Shown here piece by piece: positions 1 through 12,370 of a stretch of DNA of 64,000 bases (positions are counted from its first letter, which is position 1; each line of letters opens with the position of its first letter). The stretch is from contig NC_064656.1 in NCBI RefSeq assembly GCF_001723175.1, positions 1,922,001-1,986,000 on the forward strand, written 5' to 3'. Source of the stretch: Penicillium oxalicum (lineage: Eukaryota; Ascomycota; Eurotiomycetes; Eurotiales; Aspergillaceae). A model generated the notes under the pieces. That model searched no databases. It saw only the letters and a list, made by a program, of their open reading frames with translations, and was not told the DNA's origin. The position numbers were made by a program, and so were the translations under genes.

Positions 1-431
1 TCTTTTAAAGATATTAGATTTAGCTTCTATAGCCTAGTTGAAGTTTGTTGTATTTAATAAGTTTTTAGCTTCTATAGCCTAGTTAGATTTGTTAATTTGT
101 ATTAGATTTAGTAATTTGAATTTAGTAATTTAGTAATTTTAGTGATTATAGCTTCTATAGCCGAATTTGATGAATTTAGTAATTGAAAATTTGAGAACTT
201 ATGGTTTTCACAAATTTAGGCCTCACTATTACGATCGGGCTCATAACCTAATAGACCTACAGGTCTACAAGACAAGGAAGCAATCTAGAGGCGAGATAAC
301 TAGGATTAGGAAGTCTAGGGAGAAGGAAGAAGAGAGAGAGAGAGAGGGAAAACCCACGATAGGGGAAAAACCCTCAAGACACATAACCGCTACTAGGCCT
401 AGCAAACATCTGGAGAGGGCAAACTCTCTTA
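1..431 (-). repeat. Duplicated flank plus Copia LTR (left copy)
   Basis: This segment recurs almost unchanged, in the same direction, at 4058-4487. Its last part (249-431) is a Copia-type LTR lying in reverse orientation. On the minus strand the LTR begins TGAGAGAG-like and ends GGTCTATTA-like, with the terminal dinucleotides shifted to TA, as RIP would do. The first 248 bases are AT-rich and contain the phrase 'tagcttctatagcc' three times; I do not recognise them. The five bases on the two sides of the LTR (taacc and gtaac) do not match, so no target duplication is visible. Open frames here are chance readings of repeat DNA. Confidence 0.75.
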
Positions 432-3312
432 GTAACTAATCGATTTAGGGTTTTTACGTATCTAGTATTCTAAAGCCTATATCTATATTCTAAAAGAATA
501 ACGAACCTAAGGATAAAAGATAGCCCCGAGGGCATAGATTAGATACCTAGTTAGATATAATAGTAAGAATAGCTACTAATATAGGATTTACGACCTATAC
601 AAGAGAAAAGTCATAATCAGAAGAGATATAGACTTTTAGGAAGAACTATCTATACTACTATTAGACCTAGATAATCGAATTAAATAGATTATATAAGAAA
701 GGTTCTATAATATAAAGATCTAAAATATCAAAAAGATAACTAATATAACCGTAAAATAATTAAATAGGCCTACCTAAAAGACTACCCGCGCGGATAACGA
801 CTACTATAAAGATCCCGACCGTAATATCTACTCATATATAAGCCTAGATACCTACAAAGAACTCTAAATTTTATAAACTTCCTATACTCTAAAAATTCTA
901 CCTCTCTAACAGGAAAGAGGAAGGGGATATAATCTTCTATCTCCTTAAGTCTAATTCCTAAAAGACCTAGAATTACGCGAGGGACGAATTTTTCCCTAAC
1001 CCGCTCTAATCCCTCTAAGTATACTACTAACTATACTAGAGGACTAAAATATCCTAATTTTATAACCTTCCTAATATCGCAAAATTTTACCGATATAACT
1101 AAGGAAAAGAGCCCCTAATACTCGACCGGATCCTGAAATCTAAATCCCTAGAGACCTAATTCCTAACTAGGGAGGAATTTTTTTACGCTAGAACCTAGAT
1201 AGTCTAATCCCGTTAATTAAGAGAAGGACTATACTAGGATAATTCCTACCTACGCTAGAATCTGACCTAAATCCTACTATTAAAAAGTCTAAGATACTAT
1301 CCTAATTAATTTAACTATAACTCCCCCCTCTAGTAGTGATTCCTTAGAGGTTCCGTAGCTACCTAATATCACAAGCTTTATTAGCGGACCCTATCGATAC
1401 TATTACGATAAATTAACTAGATTTCACGAGCGACTAGAGACGCTCTATCTCTCTAGTAAGAAGAAGCCTACGGAGATATGCTCCGAGATAACTTATAGAA
1501 GGAATAGTTAGATATACTATAAAAGGACTAGTTAAGGAAGAGTATAAAGAGAGAACGAAAGGAAGTTTATACTTTACTACGTCTACCGAAGATAACTTAA
1601 TTAGACCTAGTATATTAAGTATAGCTACTAAGATAATATAGTTAGTAATAGTTAAAATCCCTTAAACCTATAGGGAAGCTATAAAATCCTAATTCGCCGA
1701 TTAATAGCTTAAAGCCGAGGAGACCTAATTAAAGAAGTTTAAATTATCTAATATAATAACTTTAGTAACTAAATCCCTAAAAGGTACTAAAATCCTTCTA
1801 GGTAAATAGGTCTATAATATTAAATAGGATACTAAAGGATATATCCTAGAATTCCGTGCTAGATAGGTGTATATAGTAACCGCTAAAGTCTAGGCGTAGA
1901 CTTCTAACCTAACGAAAGATATACCCTAGTTATCTTAGATATATCGGCTAAGTTATTTATTACTATAGCTACTATCTGTAATTAGAAAAAGGAATAGTAG
2001 GATATAATTAGAGCCTACCTTAATACCGCTATTAATAACCGTATTATATTTATAAAGTAACTAACTAGATATAAATAATTTAGCCTAAAAGGAGAAGATC
2101 TAGTATACGTACTAAACTAGGCGCTTTATAGATTACGATAAGTAGGACACCTCTAGTATAAACTTTTCAAAGATAACCTATCTAGCCTAGGCCTCTCTCT
2201 AATCCCCTCCGAACTATATATCTTCACTAATAAGGACTATACTATATTTATTATAATCTATATAGATAATATCCTCGCGACTAGATATAAGGATTAATTA
2301 AACTCTATAAAAAAGGGCCTTTCAAATAAAAGAAAACTAAAGACCCTCCTATTTAAAAGATTCCTTAGATATAATATAATTAAAGAACCCTCTAGCTATA
2401 TCTTTATAAGCTAAGAGGCTTATTTAACAAATTTAATCTATAATAAAGGCTATAAAAATTGCAATCCTTCGCTAATTCTAATAAATCCCTCTTAGAAAAT
2501 CCCCTATCTAAATAATCTAACAGAGGATAACGTATTCGATCAGGGTACCTATACTAAAATAATAGGAAAGATTAGTTAGCTCTTAATTAAAATACGCCCG
2601 GATATTATAGCGACCGTATCTAAACTATAGCGCCGTAACGCATACCCGAGAAAAGATAATATAGTAGCGTACAAAGTTTTGTTATAATACCTTATAGGCA
2701 CTACAAATTTAGGAATCCTATTTAGAAAAGAACCCTTAAAGGGCCTAGAAGGATTTATCGACTTATCGTACGCTAATATAGAGGATAGAAAATCTACCGA
2801 AGTATATATTTAGTTCTTTGCTAGTACCCTAATCTTATAGAGCTCAAAAAGACAAGATATCGTAGTAGCCTTATCGACTATAGCCGAATACTATACCCTT
2901 GCGACTATAGCGAAAGAGGGACTTTACCTTGCCAAAATTGCTACTAACCTTTTACTTATACCCCTATTAAACTAAGATAAAGAATTCGATAAAAATATCC
3001 TAATCACCCTATTTTGTGATTCCGATAATACTATCACGACCGTTATAAACCCTAAAGTCAGCCTAAAATTATCCTGGATTAGCACGAGATACTATTTAAT
3101 CAGAGACCTTATCAAAAAGAACCTTATCTAACTAACTAGTATCCCGAGCAAGGATAATGCCGCTAATATGCTTACTAAAACTAAGCCTAATAGGATTTTT
3201 CAAAATGATCGTACTAGATTATTATATATAAGACATCCTAACTAACCCTCCCCTTCCAAATTTTATTATGTCATACCACCATGTATGTTATTATTTATAT
3301 TGCTGCTAGTCC
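432..3312 (+). mobile_element. RIP-degraded Copia retrotransposon, plus-strand copy A
   Basis: This is a Ty1/Copia pol remnant read on the plus strand with many stops. The reverse transcriptase box at 2259-2276 translates as YIDNIL, a RIP-altered form of the Copia YVDDIL motif. Near the end, 3153-3179 reads DNAANMLTK, the usual end of a Copia RNase H (DNAADMLTK). The whole stretch is crowded with TpA and has almost no CpA or TpG. An LTR of the expected direction follows at 3313. The sequence before it (from 432) meets an LTR of the opposite direction, so the element is not a simple full-length copy. Its 5' part matches the reverse complement of 4488-6237. Confidence 0.85.
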
Positions 3313-3492
3313 TGAGAGAGTTTACCCTCTCCAGATATTTACTAGGCCCAGCAGCGGTTATGTGTCTTAAGGGTTTTTTCCCCCATCGTGGGTTTTCCCT
3401 CTCTCTCTCTTCTTCCTTCTCCCTAGACTTTCCAATCCCAGTTATCTCGCCTCCAGATTGCTTCCTTGCCTTGTAGACCTATAGGTCTATCA
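3313..3492 (+). repeat. Copia LTR at the 3' end of copy A
   Basis: The 180-bp unit begins TGAGAGAGTTTACC and ends GGTCTATCA. It matches the solo LTR at 15154-15338 and, inverted, the LTRs at 249-431 and 4309-4487. Compared with the 15154 copy it carries G-to-A and C-to-T changes (for example TTTACC for TTTGCC). It lies about 100 bp after the RNase H end of copy A, in the direction expected for a 3' LTR. The flanks (agtcc and attag) give no target duplication. Confidence 0.8.
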
Positions 3493-4057
3493 ATTAGCGA
3501 ATTCGTATCGGAATCTTATAGCTTTGACTATCGCATCGATATCCTTCGAGATAGATTGTTAGAGCCATATCTGTATAGCATAGGAGTATTCGACCTAAGT
3601 TTCTGCTTCGTTAGATATTACTTTAGGCCTATTATATTTTAGGTTAACGAGACGATAGAGTCCTTTCTTTTTAAGGATTTAGTATATATCTCTGAACTAG
3701 TCTTCAAAGTCTTCTGTTCTTTCTAATATTTCAAGTAGGTTAAGGGTGAATTCTTTAGAGGCGCTAGTAAGTTAGTTTACTAGCTAGCCTCGGGATTTTA
3801 GGGTAAAGAAGTTACTATAGTCTTCGCGAGATACAGGAAATTCCTTAATACCGGCCGCTTAGCCGAGGTCTTCTTTAGCTATAGTTAGTATTTAGGAATA
3901 TAATAGAGATTTAGGTAAATTTGATAATTTAGGTAGTTTAGAGATAAAATTTAGTAAGAGGGAAGGTTTATAGGGGATATATATAGTGTTATAATAGGGT
4001 TTTAAAGTGAGAGATATTGATATTATAGTAGTCCTAGCAAATATTAACAGACGCGTC
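3493..4057. other. AT-rich spacer between Copia LTRs, no gene seen
   Basis: About 565 bases lie between the 3' LTR of copy A and the second copy of the duplicated flank. The sequence has the same TpA-rich, CpA-poor look as the elements around it. I find no open frame of note and no other copy in the window. It may be old host sequence or part of another repeat family. Confidence 0.5.
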
Positions 4058-4487
4058 TTTTCTTTTAAAGATATTAGATTTAGCTTCTATAGCCTAATTA
4101 AAGTTTGTTGTATTTAATAAGTTTTTGGCTTCTATAGCCTAGTTGGATTTATTGATTTGTATTAGATTTAGTAATTTGAATTTAGTGATTTAGTAATTTT
4201 AGTGATTATAGCTTCTATAGCCGAATTTGATGAATTTAGTGATTAAAAATTTAAGAACTTATAGTTTTCACAAATTTAGGCCTTACTATTACGATCAGGC
4301 TTATAACCTAATAGACCTATAGGTCTACAAGGCAAGGAAGGAATCTAGAGGCGAGATAACTAGGATTAGGAAGTCTAGGGAGAAGGAAGAAGAGAGAGAG
4401 AGGGAAAACCCGCGATAGGGGAAAAACCCTTAAGACACATGACCGCTGCTAGGCCTAGCAAACATCTGGAGAGGGCAAACTCTCTCA
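4058..4487 (-). repeat. Duplicated flank plus Copia LTR (right copy)
   Basis: Second copy of 1-431, same direction. The LTR part is 4309-4487 (179 bp, reverse orientation), ending in the intact TCTCTCA. On the minus strand it lies directly downstream of Copia copy B, where a 3' LTR should be. Flanks taacc and aatcc do not match as a target duplication. Confidence 0.75.
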
Positions 4488-6237
4488 AATCCTCATGTCC
4501 AGTCGCGAGGATATCATCTACATAGATCATAACAAATATAGTATAGTCCTTGTTAGTGAAGATACATGGTTCGGAGGGGATTGGAGAGAGGCCTAGGCTA
4601 GATAGGTCATCTTTGAAAAGTTTATACCAGAGGTGTCCTACTTATCGCAATCTATAAAGCGCCTAGTTTAGTACGTATACTAGATCTTCTCCTTTTAGGC
4701 CAAATTATTTATATCTAGTTAGTTACTTTATAAATATAATACGGTTATTAATGGCGGCATTAAGGTAGGCTCTAATTATATCCTACTATTCCTTTTTCTA
4801 ATTACAGATAGTAGCTATAGTAATAAATAACTTAGCCGATATATCTAAGATAACTAGGGTATATCTTTCGTTAGGTTAGAAGTCTACACCTAGACTTTAG
4901 CGGTTACTATATATAACCTATCTAGCACGGAATTCTAGGATATATCCTTTAGTATCCTATTTAATATTATAGACCTATTTACCTAGAAGGATTTTAGTAC
5001 CTTTTAGGGGTTTAGTTACTAAAGTTATTATATTAGATAATTTAAACTTCTTTAATTAGGTCTCTTTAGCTTTAAGCTATTAATTAGCGAATTAGGATTT
5101 TATAGCTTTCCTATAGGTTTAAGGGATTTTAACTATTACCGACTATATTATCTTAGTAGCCGTGCTTAATATACTAGGTCTAATTAAGTTATCTTCGGTA
5201 GACGTAGTAAAGTATAAACTTCCTTTCGTTCTCTCTTTATACTCTTCCTTAACTAGTCCTTTTATAGTATATCTAACTATTCCTTCTATAAGTTATCTCG
5301 GAGTATATCTCTGTAGACTTCTTCTTACTAGAGAGATAGAGCGTCTCTAGTCGCTCGTGAAATCTAGTTAATTTATTATAATAGTATTAATAGGGTCCGC
5401 TAATAAAGCTTATAATATTAGATAGCTATAGAACCTCTAAGGAATTACTACTAGAGGGGGGAGTTATAGTTAAATTAATTAGGATAGTATCTTAGACTTT
5501 TTAATAGTAGGATTTAGGTTAGATTCTAGCGTAGATAGGAATTATCCTGGTATAGTCCTTCTCTTAATTAATAGGATTAGACTATCCGGGTTCTAGCGTG
5601 AAAAAATTCCTTCCTAGTTAGGAATTAGGTCTCTAGGGATTTAGATTTTAGGATCCGGTCGAGTATTAGGGGCTCTTTTCCTTAGTTATATCGGTAAAAT
5701 TTTGCGATATTAGGAAGGTTATAAAATTAGGATATTTTAGTCCTCTAGTATAGTTAGTAGTATACTTAGAGGGATTAGAGCGGATTAGGGAAAAATTCGT
5801 TCCTCGCGTAATTCTAGGTCTTTTAGGAATTAGACTTAAGAAGGTAGAAGATTATATCCTCTTCCTCTTTCCTATTAGAGAGGTAGAATTTTTAGAGTAT
5901 AGGAAGTTTATAAAATTTAGATTTCTTCGTAGGTATCTAGGCTTATATTAGAGTAGATATTACGGTTAGGATCTTTATAGTAGTCGTTATCCGCGCGGGT
6001 AGTCTTTTGGGTAGGCCTATTTAATTATTTTACGGTTATATTAGTTATCTTTTTGATATTTTAGATCTTTATATTATAGAACCTTTCTTATATAATCTAT
6101 TTAATTCGATTATCTAGGTCTAATAGTAGTATAGATAGTTCTTCCTAAAAGTCTATATCTCTTCTGATTATAACTTTTCTCTTGTATAGGTCGTAAATCC
6201 TATATTAGTAGCTATTCTTACTATTATATCTAACTAG
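4488..6237 (-). mobile_element. Copia retrotransposon fragment, minus-strand copy B
   Basis: On the minus strand this encodes a Copia pol fragment. The complement of 4507-4524 reads YVDDIL with the two catalytic aspartates intact, within a frame giving KDYTIFVMIYVDDILATGHED. This compares with YIDNIL in copy A. Copy B matches the reverse complement of about 545-2290, for example the shared block around 5990-6045 and 745-800. It ends just past the YVDDIL box, abutting the LTR at 4487, so the RNase H part found in copy A is missing. Its upstream end is cut at the Gypsy LTR boundary at 6238. Most of it is heavily RIP-mutated, but the part nearest 4488 keeps more CpA and TpG. Confidence 0.85.
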
Positions 6238-6591
6238 TAAAGAGGGGAATGCTCACGGCAGTCTGATCTTACTAGACAGGTCGAGTCATAGAGGAACCAA
6301 ACCAAACCCACTAGCGTGCAAGTCCTGGAATCCTCCAAGGTAATCGTGAGATCCGATATCAGGTACTAAAGGCAGGAATCAAAAAAGAGTGTGATATTAT
6401 AAGTGTAAAGGATCTGACTGTAAAGACCGTCCTAAATCCTCAATCTAAACCGTTAATTAAACACGTCGATGATAATGATCCTAAAGATCCCGTAGCCTAG
6501 GTCCTAGATAACCTCCCTAGGCGGTTAGGCTATCAGGCATCTCTTACTACTCAACATCCACTAAGTATATACAACCGAATCCCCTACTACA
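6238..6591 (-). repeat. Gypsy-1 LTR (3' LTR of the minus-strand element)
   Basis: This 354-bp direct repeat of 16831-17183 carries the shared stretches 'gacaggtcgagt', 'ggaatcctccaaggtaatcg' and 'cctccctaggcgg'. It starts TAAAGAGGGG (probably TG mutated to TA) and ends CCTACTACA. A third partial copy is at 18126-18429. It is the 3' LTR because the coding strand of the element is minus and the primer-binding-like sequence lies beside the other copy. Confidence 0.85.
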
Positions 6592-9500
6592 TAACCTCCC
6601 CCCCTATAATTTACTGTCCCTTAGTTAATTTCCCGTATCCCTCGATAGTAACGCTAGATCTCCTAAAGACCCTTAGGCTAACTTATTAGGCTACACAAAA
6701 TTTAGCAAAACTAATAGGCCCTTTTCCTTTCGCAGAAAATAAGAGTATACGCTAAATTACTACCGTTCGGCCTATATCGTTATCTTAAAATATAGTAGGT
6801 AGGCCCGTCTCGCCCGGTCACGCTATTCCTAGATCAATCTGTGCGCTCGTTGCTAATTCCGGCTAAAAAGAACGTCTAATTCTTCGATAACCGCAGGGGA
6901 ATCCTATCTTTCGCGACCGATTAGCGTATCTCTGATCGGACTTAATTCTAGCAATCGAACTAATACAGAAAAGGGATACATAAGCCGACTACTATATTTC
7001 TGACTAGACTAGCCTAAAGGAGTCTTTTTAGGTAACAAGAAATCGCGATAATAAGCCGAAAGTTCAGACTAAGTACTAGATTCAGGACTATCCAGGGTCT
7101 TATAATCTTCCCGGATACTAATAAACTAAGATAAAACTATTCGCCGAAGATAAGTCGTCGGCCCGGTTAAGCTATAAGGAAGGTATAGCTTCGAATACGT
7201 ATATCTCCCTACTTACAGATAACTTTTCTCTAGGAGAGACTAAATTTCTTCTTATCTTCTGCGTCTATATCGTAGCCGATATCTTATAGATCAAACTATC
7301 TTTCTAGTAGCTACGATCGCGTAGGTCCTACTACTATTTAGCGAGGTAGTTTTATATTCTAAGTAGTATCTTAGTACAATTTCGCGGGTCCTTATTAGTC
7401 AAAGAGACCGTCCCTTAGATTATATTCGCTATTCGTTAGGATACAAGAAGATCTATTACGTTAATATTAAGATAGCGGAAGGCTATCTGTTTACTAGGGT
7501 AAGCACTCTTCGCATAGTAAGGAAACGAAATTAGCCGATATTAATAATCCGGTCGTAGTAGAATATAGAATATATAGTAGGCATAATCGCGCTATATTAG
7601 CTACTAGATACTACTATACTATATATTCTTAGCCTATCTAATCCTTAGAGCATACTTTCGCGACCGGTAATACTAGTTATATATATTAAATTCCTCCTCG
7701 ATTATATCTATTAAACCGCGAGGATAGTAGCCGTCCTAATCCTTATATAACTATACAAAAATTAGCACTACTATATTTCCGTTAATGTTCTAATCCCTCT
7801 ATTTTCTTCCCTAAAACTTAGTAGAACCCTTCTAAAATAGCGAAAACTTGTATCCTAAAAAGTTAGATACTATATCTTCTCGAAATTCGACACTAGAGGT
7901 TTTCGTATCTTAGGAGGGAATCGAAAATAGCTCCTAAGTTCTTTTCCGGAGGATAGTTTAAACTAGACTTTAAATTCCTTCTTAGTCCTATCCTAGTTAC
8001 CGAGCCGGGCGTAAAGGTATTGTAAGCGTTATACTAGAGTCCCGTAATCGACACCGTTGGTATAAATATATAAAAGATATGCTAGCTAAGTTGTATACCC
8101 CTTGCAAATCGAATTAGGGCTGATTTCGGTCGTATTTTGGCGTATAGACCTACCGATAAGCCGAAAAATTACTAGCGCTTCGCGCTTTACTTTTAGCATC
8201 TAATTTCGTCTTCGGAATTACTTTAGCTAGCCTAGAAGTATCTATCTTATATCTGTAGGGTACTAACTTTAATAAACCTTGCGATATCTTCGGTTTCTTG
8301 GTAGTAGGCTCTGTTAATAGTTCTGATTTCTGCGATCGCTTATCGTTATCGTTATCGTTATTATCGTCGCTTAGTTCTAGGCTCTGTTTGCGCGGTTAGA
8401 TTTCTTCTGCAGAAGAAATTCGGCTTCCTTCTGGATCCTAGTTTCGCGATAGGATTTCTTCTGCAGAAGAAATTTAGCTTTTATCCTTATCTAGAGCTAC
8501 GCTTTAATCCTTGTCTGCCTTATCCAAAATTCGCGGTATCCGATAGTATTCGTATATAAATCCGTCTTTATTAATCGATAGATATTATCTTAATAGCCTT
8601 TCTAGCGTTAATTCCGTTAAATCCGGCGATTTATAGGCGTTATCGAGATTACCTTGTATAACCTCTTTAGCTCTTCGGATCCCCCGCCTATATATTCCTT
8701 TCTTAAGTCGTTAGAGAATAGCGTTATTGACTCTAAGCTATATCTCTTCGAAACTGATTCCGCTCCTTACTAGTTTGCTAACTTTTTCGGCGAAAGCTTT
8801 CGTTCTAGCCCGGATTATAATCTTTTTAGCGTTACTATTCTAGGCTTATAGCGCTACGTATATTACTTATTAGATATAGTTCTTATCGTATTCACGGCGA
8901 TTAATCGCTTCTCTTGCTACCGTCTAGCTATCCTCGAAATCTTCCTGAGACTTATATCCTTTCCAAAATTCGCTATCTTTTATAAAAGTATAGGGTTTAA
9001 TCGCGATAGAGTCTAAAAATTCCTGTCCTTTTTCGCAAATCTTATATAGACAGAGCTTAGTCGCCTTATAGATCTAGTCCGTAGATAGCGTTCGTAGTTC
9101 TTCGATAATCTTACTAGGGGAAGTAACTGATGTTAAATAATTACTTAGTATCGAAGGTATAATATTAAGGTACTATCTTGCGGCGGATATCGTAGCCTAG
9201 TTCGTTATATTAAATTCTTCTGCAGAAGAAATTCGTAGTATTTAGCGAAAATCGTTATAATTTAAGCTCTCTCCGGAGACTTCCCTCCCTTCCTAAAAAT
9301 CTTGCCGTCCCTAGCAAGTTACTTTTCTATTACTTTTTAAAATAGTCTTAAAAATCACTAAATTTCTAAACAAAGATAAAATTCAGCAAACCTAACAAAA
9401 TTAATCTGTTTCTAAGGGAAATCAATAAAAATACAAAAAAAATCCGAAATATTAGTATCAAACAGACTAATTAACACGCAATATTTTAATAAAGAAAATC

Positions 9501-9699
9501 ATATAATTAACTTAACCCTATCCCTCTCGCGGTAGCCGTCCTCTTCTGCGCCTTTGCGTAGTAGGCAATAATCCGTTCTTAGCCTTAATTCTTTTATCCT
9601 TATCCAAATTTCTTTTATCCTAGAGCGCCTAGTAATAAAATCTTTTTAGCCTACTACTATTAATGCTAGCGCTTACCTTATTTATCTATTAGTATAGGG

Positions 9700-10400
9700 T
9701 ACTATCTAATTCTTTAATTTCGTATACGCTATTTTTTAGATCTTTTCTGATTCGATACGGCCCTATTTATCTAAATCGGAGCTTATTTCTAGACGTTATA
9801 TCGTCCTCTAACCTAGTATTATAGAGCAGGACTAAATCTTTTTCTTTTAGGGGCGTAATTCGTAGGTTTCTGTACGAGTCGTGATATTCTTTGTTCTGAG
9901 CTCTTAGCCTCTATAGCCGCATTATCGCATCCGAGACATCCTAGTCTCGTCTTTTAATTTGTTCGGCTCGCAATACAATTAGATCTACGCGTGTCTCTAC
10001 TTTTTCCTAGGACAGTATCGACTAGGTAGGTATATCTAATTCTACCGGCAAGATAGTATCTTGTCTATAAATAAATCGGAAGGGTAAGATACCGGTATAC
10101 GTATGCAAAGTCGCCCTATTAGTAAGTATCGCGGCCGGTAGCTTTTAGGACTATTTTAGTTTAACACCCTCTGATATTTTATACCTATTCGTTATTTTGG
10201 ATAAGGCGTCTTTTAGCGTTCGTATTACTCTCTTAATCGCCTTATTTACCTGCGGGTTATATACCGAAATTGAAATAGTATCGACGCGGTACGATTTCAA
10301 AAAATTTCGTAGTTCCGAACGTATTTCAGGACCAAAATTAATAATAATCTCCTAAGGTACCTTATGTCTACAGATAATATCCTCCTAAACGAATCTAGTA
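9700..10400 (-). pseudogene. Gypsy-1 integrase remnant
   Basis: On the minus strand, around 10240-10400, the reading gives EIIINFGPEIRSEL followed by YRVDTISISVYNPQVNKAIKR. These correspond to the integrase core motifs N/D-x-GPE and YNPQANGxIER of fungal Gypsy elements. Further down, around 9735-9870, it reads DLVLLYNTRLEDD and LRFRxIGPYRI, the C-terminal integrase domain just before the pol end. Several tryptophan or glutamine positions are now stops, as expected from RIP. No functional protein can be made. Confidence 0.8.
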
Positions 10401-11869
10401 GCGCTTTTGCCGTCTACTTTCTAGAGAATCCTTGCTTCTAGCTATCTACTCGCTAAATCTCTTGCTTAGATGACTCCTTTTTGATTATCCTCGTTAGGTA
10501 GCAGGGTGGTATTAATATACTATTTCTCCTAGATTCGTATCGGTCTTACGCTTCCGGTAGGTTTATATAGTCTGATAGGATCACGCGCCTAGTATTCGAA
10601 GCATACTCGCATAAATTTCGTAGTCTCGTTATATATTCCTAGCTAATAGTACCGCGTAGCTAATAGGTTGTAAGTAGCTTCGCGGCCTTTATAGCCTAAT
10701 TCTTTATATAAGCGCTATAGCGTCTCTTTTCGTATCCTAGTATCGTCTAAAACCCTTCGTATAATCAGATCTCTACTATACCCTCTGTAAAATAGATATC
10801 GATCTTGGACTATAAATCTTAAAGCCTTTTTCTTAAACGTGCTAAATTTACTACGAGATATCTTAGCGGGCCTACGTAGTGTCGTTAAGAACCTTATAAT
10901 TTTCTAAGATTCTTCTAAATATAATCTGTCTAGAATTTCTGCACCGACAGTCGCTTCTTCTATAAAAGAAATCTCTTAAGAAACAGGAATTTTAACAGAA
11001 ACTATAGTTTCTACTAGAGAAACTATAACGCGAAGATAAGAGATTTTAGCTACGATAAATTTATTAACGTCTCTCTCCTTTTTGCTCTTCTAATTCTTCT
11101 AGCGTAGCGGGCTTCCTAGATAGGCTATTAGCGGACTATTTTTCGCCCTAGGAATATACTTTATATCAAAATCGAAGAGCCGAATCTAAGTAAGCTATCG
11201 CGTTACTAAAGCGCTAGGTAAGTCCGAAGCTAGCCGATTTAATTACGTAACTAACGTATTAGTATTAGTTTCTAATATAAACCTTACCCCGTATAGCTAA
11301 TACTATAGCTTTTTGAATACCTTTATTACTCCTCGATATTCTAATTTTCTAGTATCGTATATTTACTCCGATTTAGACTAAACCCCTGACTCGTATCGTG
11401 CTACTCGTTATACCCCTTCTCTTTTCTATATTAAAACGCTACCCTATCCTATTTTTAACGCGTCTACTATAAGTATTAGGTCTAACGGATTCTAGCTATA
11501 ATTAACTAGTATAACCGCTAGAAAACTATATAGTATCTCCTTAATCTTCTTAAAGGTATTCTATTTATTATTACCCTAATCGAATATCGTATCCTTCCGC
11601 AAAATCGCGTATAATAGCGCTATAATATACTAAAAATCCTTTACTAGAATTCGAAAGTAGACCGCAAGACTAATAAAAGAGCGTACCTTATCGCGATTAA
11701 TAGGGACTGGCTAGTCGGCTAACTTAGAAATTTTCCGCTTATTAGGCCTACGCCCGTTAGAATCGCACACCTAGCCCACGATTTTAAGGCCGGATATTGT
11801 AAGTTACGATTTTTCTGCAGAAACTCTCGCTCCCGTAAGTTCTAAAAGATATAGGGTCTTATCTAGATT

Positions 11870-12370
11870 TTGTATATATTCTAAGATAAATCTCCTAATC
11901 CCTAGTCTTGTAAACTCGTTATTATACTAGGTCTTAGGTCCTTTGACCGGAATATTATCTATAAAAGGTTTAGTAATATATAGAATATTAGCTAGGATCT
12001 ATATAACTACTCTTTAGAATTGCGGTACAGAATTCGAAGCCCCTTATAATAATATAGTCTATCTTAGCAAACCGATCGGGGTCTGAATCGCCGTTATATT
12101 TCGATCGCGACTACCTAGAGTTATCTAGTTATACCCGGAAAATAGATTAATAGCTAAGGATATCGTTATTCCTGAAAATTCTTCGACGAATTCGTCTGTA
12201 TTAGGGAGTATATTCGTATCGCGCACCGTTACTTTATTAATATATATCGCTACGTTAACTATTCGATATTTCCTATTTTTCTTGCGTACTAAGAACTAAG
12301 GATTTCGGTAGGGACTATCGTAATATTTAAGGACCCCTTTCTATAACCTTTCTTGTAATATTTCTTTAAC
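11870..12370 (-). pseudogene. Gypsy-1 reverse transcriptase remnant
   Basis: The minus-strand reading gives SPYRNPxFLVRKKNRKYRIVN, then NIYxNTDEFVEEFSGI-like sequence and a FSGYN box. Next, at about 11939-11968, comes FIDNIPVKGP, the catalytic FIDDIPVKGP with the second Asp changed to Asn (GAT to AAT, a RIP-type change). Stops interrupt the frame. The order matches a Gypsy reverse transcriptase upstream of the integrase. Confidence 0.85.
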
